Assembly: GCF_016862935.1 (NCBI RefSeq)
Contig: NZ_BONX01000064.1
Coordinates: forward strand, 1-64,000
Reading direction: 5' to 3'
Length of the DNA: 64,000 nucleotides
DNA from: Plantactinospora mayteni
GTDB lineage: Bacteria > Actinomycetota > Actinomycetes > Mycobacteriales > Micromonosporaceae
This document shows, in pieces, positions 16,129 through 23,800 of the stretch. A program made the translations under genes and the position numbers. How positions within the stretch are numbered: position 1 is the first letter of the stretch; every line of letters begins with the position of its first letter. The notes under the pieces were generated by a model. It ran no database searches. It was given only the letters and a program-made list of their open reading frames with translations, and had not been told where the DNA came from.

Positions 16129-17106
16129 GCGGCGGCTGACGGCGTCGTTGCCGGTGAGCAGGGCGCGGGCCAGCGGGGTGAGCGTGTGGTGGGCGGCCTT
16201 CCCATGCCGGGTGGTACGCAGCAGTCCGGCGTCCCGCAGCACGCTGGCATGCTGCGACGCGGACGGGGTACTGATGCCGGCCCGGCGGGCCAGGTCGGTG
16301 GTGTTCGCCCCGACCAGGGCGGCCCGGAGTACCGCCGCCCGGGAGCGCCCGAGCAGCGCGGTCAGCGGATCACCGGTGGCCGCCCCGGCACCGAGCGCGT
16401 ACGCCGGGACCGGCCGGTGCCCCGGCGTACGACCGGCCGGGGTGCGGGGCCGGCGTACCGGATAGGCCAGTACGACCGAGTCCGGTGAGCCGCCGACCCA
16501 GAGCTTCCGGGCGAAGACCGACGGCACCAGCAGCAGGCCGGCGCCGTTCGGCCGCAGGTCCAGGTCGACGCCGGAGGAGACCGAGAGCACCGGGTTACGC
16601 CACGCCGCCCACGGGTCGAACATCGCCAGCAGCGCCTCCACCCCACCGGTGGCCAGGGCACGGCTGCGCTCGTTGACGTCGAGCCGGACGACCGACTCCC
16701 AGGCGGTCAGCTCGGCGGCGATCCGGCGGTCGTGGTAGCTCCGTACCGCCGCCGCCAGGCTCCGGGCCCGGCGTACCGAGGTGGTGAGCAGCCAGGCGAG
16801 TGCGCCCTCCAGGGTCCGGTCCTCGGAGAGCGGGGCGAGCAGGTTGGCCGACCCGTCCCGGCCGACCCGGGCCGACGTCGACCGCCGCCGGGCGCCCGAG
16901 GCGGCACCGGTCGACTCGGCCAGTTCGCGCAGCCAGCCGGCGAGTTCCGGTCCGGCCACCGGATCCGTTTCCGGTCCGGCCACCGGATCCGCCCTGCCGT
17001 CGGCCGCGGACCCGGCGAGGCTGACGACGACCTCGTAGAGCGGGAGGGGCGTGGGTGCGATCCGGGTCCGGGCGATGTCCTCGGGGCCCAGCCAGATCCG
17101 GATCAT
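16126..17106 (-). CDS. Winged-helix (ArsR-type) transcriptional regulator with N-terminal sensor region
   Basis: 326 residues from ATG at 17106, preceded by GGAGG with a 5-base gap. A long N-terminal domain of unknown fold (about 1-240) is followed by an ArsR/HTH_20-type winged helix ('LLGRSRAAVLRAALVGANTTDLARRAGISTPSASQHASVLRDAGLL', about 255-300). The end is 'HGKAAHHTLTPLARALL'. This two-part layout is common in actinomycete DUF5937/ArsR-like regulators. An 8-residue in-frame duplication (DPVAGPET/DPVAGPEL, DNA about 16944-16990) reflects a 24-bp repeat. The gene is divergent from the peptide-binding lipoprotein gene 260 bases away and is its likely regulator, by position only. Confidence 0.8.
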   Translation of the reverse strand: MIRIWLGPEDIARTRIAPTPLPLYEVVVSLAGSAADGRADPVAGPETDPVAGPELAGWLRELAESTGAASGARRRSTSARVGRDGSANLLAPLSEDRTLEGALAWLLTTSVRRARSLAAAVRSYHDRRIAAELTAWESVVRLDVNERSRALATGGVEALLAMFDPWAAWRNPVLSVSSGVDLDLRPNGAGLLLVPSVFARKLWVGGSPDSVVLAYPVRRPRTPAGRTPGHRPVPAYALGAGAATGDPLTALLGRSRAAVLRAALVGANTTDLARRAGISTPSASQHASVLRDAGLLRTTRHGKAAHHTLTPLARALLTGNDAVSRR

Positions 17107-17366
17107 CACCACCTCCACGCCTCGGCCGGGCGGCACCGCACGGCTGTTGTCTGCTCACGAGACGCCGACGCCCCGCCGCCCAGTTGTCGCCTCTCCGGAC
17201 GGTTTGGACCCAGTCAAAAGCATTGCCGGGACGGGCTGGTCGGCTCGTAACTGGGAGGCAGGAGCCGGCCGGTGATGGCCCGGTCCGGCCGGACGGACGA
17301 CCGTCGCGCCCGGCGAGGTCACGCCGCCCGGTGCTCGCCGTGCGGCGCCGATGCGAAGGAGTCTCC

Positions 17367-19001
17367 ATGCCGGTGTCCAGACGGATGACCTGGAGCGCGG
17401 CGGCCCTGGCCGTCGTACTCGCCGCGACGGGGTGCAGTGGCGACGGCGAGGATCCGAGCACCCCGGACGCCGACGCCGTGGTGCGGATCGGAATCGCCGA
17501 GCCGCAGCACATGATCCCGTCGAACGCCACCGAGAGCGCCGGGGCGCAGGTGCTGGCCGCCCTCTACACCCCGCTGGTCGAGTTCGACGCCGACAAGAAG
17601 CCGTTCGAGGTGGCGGCCGAGTCGATCGAGTCGACCGACAACAAACTGTGGACGGTGAAGCTGAAGGGCGGGTACACCTTCCACAACGGCGAGGCGGTCA
17701 CCGCCGACAGCTACATCAACGCCTGGAACCACGCGGCGTACGGGCCGAACGGCAACGGCGGGGCATACTTCTTCGGCCAGATCGAGGGGTACGACGACCT
17801 ACAGTCGACCGACCCGGACGGCGAGGGTCCGCAGAAGGGTCCGGAGCCGAAGGCGAAGAAGCTGACCGGCCTGAAGAAGGTCGACGACCTCACCTTCACC
17901 ATCACCCTCTCCGGGTCGTTCGCGGAGTTCGAGTCGGTACTCGGCTATCACGTCTTCGCACCGCTGCCGAACGCCGCGTGGGCCTCGGACGGGGTGTTGA
18001 AGGAGGGCTTCGAGGAGGCGCCGATCGGCAACGGCCCGTTCAAGATGAAGGGCACCTGGCAGCACGACAGCCGGATCGAGGTCGAGCGGTACGACGCCCA
18101 CCCCGGCCCGAAGCCGAAGATCGGCGGCGTCGTCTTCCAGATCTACCAGGTGCTCAGCGCCGACTACGCCGACCTGATCGCCGGAAACAACGACGTGACC
18201 CGGCAGGTGCCGATCGAGGCGCTGGGCAGCGCACCGGGTGACCTGGGCGACCGGTTCAAGAAGAGCCCGCTGTCGGCGTTCCAGTTCCTCGCCTTCCCCA
18301 CCTTCCAACCAGAGTTCGCCAAGGCGGAGGTACGCAAGGCGATCTCGATGGCGATCGACCGCGACGAACTGGTGAAGACGATCTTCAAGGACTCGCAGAC
18401 CTCGGCCCGGTCCTTCGTCTCCCCGCTGCTCGCCGGTGCCCGGCCGGACACCTGCGGCGAGGCGTGCCAGTTCGATCCGGCGAAGGCGAAGGCCGCGTAC
18501 CAGGCGGCCGGCGGGCCGGCCAAGTTGCAGATCTCCTACAACGGCGACGGCGGCCACAAGGAGTGGGTGGAGGCCACCTGCAACCAGCTCTCCAACAACC
18601 TCGGCGTGGACTGCGTCAGCACTCCCGAGACGAGGTTCGCCGACCTGCTGAACAAGGTGGAGGCGAAGACCCCGGTCGGGATGTTCCGGATGGCCTGGTC
18701 GATGGACTACCCGTCGATGCAGAACTATCTCGGGCCGCTCTACGGCACCAACGGGTCGTCGAACTACTACGGCTTCAGCAACGCCGACTTCGACCGCCTG
18801 GTCGCCGAGGGCGAGCGGGCGCCGAACCAGGAGGAGGCGATCAAGAAGTACCAGGAGGCGGAGCAGATCCTGGCCCGGGAGATGCCGGTGATCCCGCTGC
18901 GGTTCGGCCAGAACAACTTCGGCCACTCGACCCGGGTCGGCAACGTCGAAATGGACCCGTTCGGCCGGGTCGACCTGCTGAAGATCGAGGTGACCGGCTG
19001 A
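17367..19001 (+). CDS. ABC transporter substrate-binding lipoprotein, family 5 (oligopeptide type)
   Basis: 544 residues; ATG at 17367 with AAGGAG 5 bases ahead. A lipoprotein signal ends 'VVLAATGCSG', so Cys23 would be lipidated and the protein held on the outer face of the membrane. The SBP_bac_5 pattern is clear: 'RIGIAEPQHMIPSNATESAGAQVLAALYTPLVEFD', 'WTVKLKGGYTFHNGEAVTADSYINAWN', 'PIGNGPFKMKG', 'RKAISMAIDRDELVKTIF' and a C-terminal 'NYYGFSNADFDRLV'. Relatives bind peptides or similar solutes. No permease or ATPase genes adjoin, so it is an orphan binding protein. It must share a transporter encoded elsewhere or act as a sensor. A hairpin terminator follows. Confidence 0.92.
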   Translation: MPVSRRMTWSAAALAVVLAATGCSGDGEDPSTPDADAVVRIGIAEPQHMIPSNATESAGAQVLAALYTPLVEFDADKKPFEVAAESIESTDNKLWTVKLKGGYTFHNGEAVTADSYINAWNHAAYGPNGNGGAYFFGQIEGYDDLQSTDPDGEGPQKGPEPKAKKLTGLKKVDDLTFTITLSGSFAEFESVLGYHVFAPLPNAAWASDGVLKEGFEEAPIGNGPFKMKGTWQHDSRIEVERYDAHPGPKPKIGGVVFQIYQVLSADYADLIAGNNDVTRQVPIEALGSAPGDLGDRFKKSPLSAFQFLAFPTFQPEFAKAEVRKAISMAIDRDELVKTIFKDSQTSARSFVSPLLAGARPDTCGEACQFDPAKAKAAYQAAGGPAKLQISYNGDGGHKEWVEATCNQLSNNLGVDCVSTPETRFADLLNKVEAKTPVGMFRMAWSMDYPSMQNYLGPLYGTNGSSNYYGFSNADFDRLVAEGERAPNQEEAIKKYQEAEQILAREMPVIPLRFGQNNFGHSTRVGNVEMDPFGRVDLLKIEVTG

Positions 19002-19050
19002 CCGGCGCCGACACGACGGACTGAACGGTCCGTCGCGGGCCGTACCCGAT

Positions 19051-19089
19051 GCCCCGTCCTCCGCCGCCGCCGGCTGGGGAGGACGGGGC
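19051..19089 (+). terminator. Hairpin terminator after the binding-protein gene
   Basis: Perfect 12-bp arms GCCCCGTCCTCC (19051-19062) and GGAGGACGGGGC (19078-19089). It ends 13 bases before the next ATG, so it may also shape translation of that gene. Confidence 0.85.
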
Positions 19090-19102
19090 GTAGCCTGCCG
19101 CC

Positions 19103-19564
19103 ATGAGACCGGTCCGCCTGGCGGTCGCCGCCCTGCTCGCCACCGTCGGCACGGCATGTCACAGTGGCCCCACGGTGACACCGGGGCGGCAGTACTCGTG
19201 CTGCGCCGATCCCGTCCCGCAGGTGCCGTATCGGACCGGCGAGACGGTGATGTTGCACTGGACGGTCCGGACGATCGGCACCCCGAGCGGGCCGTCGCAG
19301 GTGGAACTCAACGCCGGACTGACCGGCCCGCACCCCGACGTGGCGGCGCTCAAGGCCGCCTCGGCAGCGGGCAACGCGGCCGGAGAGATGACGCTGACGG
19401 CAGCGCCGGTCCGGCCGACCGGGGCGGCGGACGAGGTGCCGACCAGCGTCATCCAGATCCCCGCCGCCGCCCGGCCCGGCTACTACAACCTGGTCTGGTC
19501 GGCGGACGAGCCCGGTGGCTCGTTCGGCGCCGCGTCCGTCGTCCAGGTGGTCGCGGGTTCCTGA
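19103..19564 (+). CDS. Small predicted lipoprotein of unknown function
   Basis: 153 residues. A short signal ('MRPVRLAVAALLATVGTAC') ends in a plausible lipobox with Cys19. The mature part starts with 'SCCADPVPQVPYRTGETVMLHWTV', and strands such as 'SVIQIPAAARPGYYNLVWSAD' suggest an immunoglobulin-like beta sandwich. I do not recognise a named family. Two adjacent cysteines close to the N-terminus of the mature protein are notable. It lies downstream of the binding-protein gene, but the strong hairpin between them suggests an independent unit or attenuated read-through. Confidence 0.6.
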   Translation: MRPVRLAVAALLATVGTACHSGPTVTPGRQYSCCADPVPQVPYRTGETVMLHWTVRTIGTPSGPSQVELNAGLTGPHPDVAALKAASAAGNAAGEMTLTAAPVRPTGAADEVPTSVIQIPAAARPGYYNLVWSADEPGGSFGAASVVQVVAGS

Positions 19565-19598
19565 CTTTCGACGGGTACGCCGGCAGGCGGGTTCACGG

Positions 19599-19709
19599 CA
19601 CTGGTCCGCCGCCGACGGCTGGCGGCTGATCGACTGGGACACCGTGCGGGTCGCGCCGCCCGAGCGTGACCTCTGGCTGCTGGAGCCCGGTGACGGGTCG
19701 GTGCTCTGA
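19599..19709 (+). pseudogene. Remnant of an aminoglycoside-phosphotransferase-family gene
   Basis: A 36-codon fragment reads 'HWSAADGWRLIDWDTVRVAPPERDLWLL', which is the conserved catalytic-loop/DFG-equivalent (IDWDT) and following segment of APH-type kinases. It ends in a stop at 19707-19709 and has no upstream catalytic domain in any frame. It is therefore a broken tail of a lost gene. The surrounding 326-base stretch (19565-19890) holds nothing else I can support. Confidence 0.6.
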
Positions 19710-19890
19710 CCCGCGCCTGACCGCCGGACTGGACTCCACACCGTATCGAGCCGGTCCGCCCGGGTGTTGCCGCTGGACGGCGCGGACCGGCCGCGGTCGC
19801 CGCACTGCCTGCTCGATCCTGGTGGCCGGCGCCGCCCGGTACTCCTCCCGTGGCACGATTGATCGAGATATTCCGGCGGAAAGGGTCGAC

Positions 19891-20709
19891 ATGCGCGCCC
19901 GGAGGTGGACGAGCCTGGTCGTGCTGCCGGTGCTGGCCGCCTGTGCCACGCTGCTCGGCTGCGACCGGCAGGACGAGCAGGAGCGGCCGTCGCAGGCGGA
20001 GACCCTGCGCGCCTACCAGCCCCGGTTCGAGGAACTACGGCGCAGGCTCGTCCAGGTCGGGTCGGTGCTGCCGGCCGGCAAGGTGGGCCGGGATGGCTGC
20101 CAGGCCCCGGCCCCGCCGGATCCGGCGTTCACCTACCGGACTGGGGACGAGGAGCAGGACGGGAACACCGCCGAGGTCTTCATGGAGCGGTCCCTGACCG
20201 AACCGGACACCCGGCTGCACTGGGACCGCAGCTTCCAGTACGGTGACACGCTGCTGCTCGACGCCCTGCACTGGACCGGACCGCGCGGCCCGCTGGGCGA
20301 GAACCGCTTCGAACTCGGACCGCCGCCCAACTACTGGGACGAGGGCGACGACCGCGAACTGCGGGCCAAGATGGACCGCGCCCTCGACACGCCCTACCTG
20401 GTGGTGCTGCGGGTACGCGCGTACACCCCGCCGACCTCGCAGGACGGTCCCACCGAGGTCGGCTTCGTCGCAAGCGTCGAACTGGACGGCTTCGTGGTCG
20501 ACCTGCGACAGCCGAAACTGCTCTGCTCGTTCGGCGCCGCCGGCAGATACTCTGCGCTGCACGTCGTCAACATCAGACCGGGCGAGACCTGGGGTAGCCG
20601 GGTCTACGAGGAGTTGCAGGGGTCTGCCGGACGCCGGATAGCCGAGAAGCTGGAATCGCTGACCGGCGGCAGCGCCGACCCGCCACAGACGACGACCGCG
20701 TGGCAGTGA
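19891..20709 (+). CDS. Predicted lipoprotein of unknown function
   Basis: 272 residues from ATG 19891. The signal region 'RWTSLVVLPVLAACATLLGC' contains two possible lipobox cysteines (18 and 24). The mature protein starts with a charged helical stretch ('EQERPSQAETLRAYQPRFEELRRRL') and continues as a mixed alpha/beta domain containing 'LHWTGPRGPLGENRFELGPPPNYWDEG' and 'YLVVLRVRAYTPP'. No family is recognised. It is monocistronic, convergent with the amylase-pullulanase gene 125 bases away. Probably surface-exposed. Confidence 0.65.
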   Translation: MRARRWTSLVVLPVLAACATLLGCDRQDEQERPSQAETLRAYQPRFEELRRRLVQVGSVLPAGKVGRDGCQAPAPPDPAFTYRTGDEEQDGNTAEVFMERSLTEPDTRLHWDRSFQYGDTLLLDALHWTGPRGPLGENRFELGPPPNYWDEGDDRELRAKMDRALDTPYLVVLRVRAYTPPTSQDGPTEVGFVASVELDGFVVDLRQPKLLCSFGAAGRYSALHVVNIRPGETWGSRVYEELQGSAGRRIAEKLESLTGGSADPPQTTTAWQ

Positions 20710-20834
20710 TGGCCGGACAGGTCACACCGGCCCGGTGACCGGCGTGGGCAGGCCCGGACCGGGTCGACCTGCCAGCCTGCTCGTCGGACACCTCGCCATT
20801 ATCGACTCCGAACGACTCAGCAGATGCCTCCGGC

Positions 20835-23800
20835 TCAAACCGGCTCGACGTACACGGCGACGGTGCGGGGCGGGACGGTGAAGGTGCCGGTGGCGGCGTC
20901 GAAGGAGGCCGTGCGGAGGGTCGGATCCGCCGAATTCCGCAGCACTGGATGCAATGAGATCTCCGCACCCCGCAGCCCGGCAACGGTCTGGGTGGCCGTC
21001 TCCGGAGTCGCGTTGAAGACCACCGTCACCGACCGCCAGCGCGGGTCGAGCCCCGTCCCGTCCAGCGTCATCGTCAGCACCCCCGGCGTCTCGTCCACTC
21101 CGGAGAGCGGGAACGACACCCGGCGCTGTACCTGGGCCGCATCCGCCAGCCCGAAGACCGGCGACGACTCCCGTACCCGCAGCAGTTCCCGGTAACGTTC
21201 CTCGGCCAGCTCGATCGCGGCGCAGTCCGGTACGAGCGCCGGGTCGGCGAGCAGCGGCCGGGCGTACGGCCACTTGTCAGCGTTGTCGGCAGCCGGTGGC
21301 AGTCCCGCCCCGAACCCGTTCCCCTCGGCACAGTCCCAGCGGATCTGGTTGAACCAGTCCCCGCTGTTGTAGGAGTTCCGGTCCAGCGACTTCGACCGCA
21401 GCCGCTCACTCCCCGCCGTGACGAACCCGGTCCCCTGACTCAGCACCGCCGTGCCCAAGGCCAGCACCTGCATCCGCGCCCGGTCCACCGCGCTCGTCCC
21501 GACCGGCAGCTTGTACGCCAACGCGTCGTACAGGATCTCGTTGTCGTGCGCGTCGACGTACGTGACCGCCTCGCCCGGCGCGGCGGTGTAGCCGGCCGGC
21601 GCGCCGTTGTAGTCGACCTCCGCCCCGGTCACCGTCTCGCCCGACGACCCGACGAACCGGTAACCCGCCAGGTTGCCGGTCAGCCCGACCTTGATCTGGT
21701 CCTGCTGGTGCAGCAGCCGGGCCCGCTGCTCCGCCAGGGTGCCGTTCACCGGGTCGCCGTTCGGGTCGGTGAAGAGCCCCGACCCGAAGCCCTGCACCCG
21801 GGGGTTGGCGTCGAACGGCCCGCCACCACGCACCGCGTCCCGCAGCCGGTCGTTGAAGGTGCCGATCCCGGTACCGGCCATGTTGGCCTGGGTGGCCTGG
21901 ACGAACCGGGCCTCGCCGGCCACCTCGCCGAATTCCCAGCCCTCGCCGTAGAGCAGGATCGCGCGCCCGTCCACCCCGTCCCGGGCCAGCGTGAGCCGGT
22001 CCAGCGCGGCCCGCACCGCCAGGATGTTGGCCTTCGGGTGGTGCCCCATCAGGTCGAACCGGAACCCGTCGACCTTGTACGCCTTCGCCCAGGTCACCAC
22101 CGAGTCGACCACGAGTTTGCCCATCATGGCGTGCTCCGGCGCGGTGTTGGCGCAGCAGGTGGAGTTGGCCACCGTGCCGTCGTCGAGCAGCCGGTGGTAG
22201 TAGCCGGGGACGATCTGGTCCAGCACCGAGCGCGGGTCGGTACCGGCCGCCGAGGTGTGGTTGTAGACCACGTCCAGCACCACCCGCAGCCCGGCCGCGT
22301 TGACTCCGGCCACCAACTGCCGGAACTCGGCCGTCCGCCGGTCCGGGTCGACCGCGTACCCGCCCTCCGGGACGGTGTAGTGCAGCGGGTCGTACCCCCA
22401 GTTGTAGCCGTCGGTGTCCCGGACCGTGCCGACGCACTCCTGCTGGCGCTCCGAATCGGCCGGCAGCGCCGCCAGGTCGCAGGGCGGCACGGCCTGGTCG
22501 GCCCGGCGCTCCGGGATGGTCGCGAAGTCGAACGCCGGCAGCAGGTGCAGGTGGCTGACCCCGGCGTCGGCCAGCGACCGCAGGTGCCGCATCCCGGTGG
22601 TCGCCGGGTCGGTGAAGGCCAGGTACGTCCCCCGGCGCTCCGCCGGCACCGACGCGTCGGCGATCGAGAAGTCCCGGACCGACACCTCCTGGATCTGGGT
22701 ACGCGTCGACGGCACCGCCGCCGGCTTGCGCAGCCCCGCCCAGCCGGCCGGGGCCGACGCCGGGTCGGTCAGGTCGACGATCCGGCTGTGCGTGGAGTTC
22801 GCGGTCAGCGCCAGCGAGTACGGGTCGGTGACCGAGGCGGTGACGATCCGCTGCGCGGCCGGCTGCCACGCCTCGATCCGGTAGCGGTAGTAGCGGCCGA
22901 GCCAGTCCCGCTCGCCGCGCACCGACCAGACGCCGGTCCGGTCGTCGCGGCGCATCGGCACCATCCGGGGCGTCCCGCCCGGTGTGTCGAAGAGTTCCAG
23001 CGCCACGGTCCGGGCGGTCGGTGCCCAGACCGACAGGCTCGGCCGTCCACTCTCGACGATCGGGCCGAGCCGCGCGTCGGTGGCCGACGCGTAGAGGTCG
23101 TCGAGGACGCCCGGCACCTGCACCCCGGTCGCGCCGAGCAGCGCCCCGGCGGCGTCCCGCTCGGTCAGCACGAGCTGTCCGCGCAGCGCCGCCGGCGCTT
23201 TCGCCAGCTCGCGCGGGTCCAGCTTGAGGGCCTGGAACTGCCACAGGTGCGGGAACTTCGCGCGCTGGGCCTCCGTCGGCCCGCCCGGCACCGCCCGCAA
23301 CGGCAGTTCGGCGTACGTCCCGACAAGCTCGCCGTCCCGCACCGCCAGTCCGCCGGCCGGGGCGCTGACCAGGGCGTACCGCCGGCCGTCGGTGGGCTGC
23401 CCCGGTGGCCGGAGCAGGGTGGACCGGTCGATCCAGTGTGCCCGCTGCTTCGTGATGTCGAGGTCCGGGGCGGCGCTGCCGGTGACCGGCAACAGCCGAC
23501 CGGGGGTGCCGGCGAGCAGCCACGCCTTCCGGCCGGCGCTACCGAAATCGAGTCGCTGGTCGTCCGGCAGGTCCTTGGTGTCTCCCTTGTGGATGATGTA
23601 GCTCAGTCCGGTCGCCCCGGCGGCCAGCGGCACCCGGAAGGTGATCCCGAACTCGTCCCGGCCGGCCGGCGGCAGCGGGCTGGCCCAGTCGGTCGGGTCC
23701 GCCGCGCCGTCCCAGACGTGCAGCCCCCAACCGTCGTAGTTGCCGTCCGCCCGGCGGTAGTGCAGCACCGCCACGCTCTCGTCGACCGGCGGGTCCGGTT

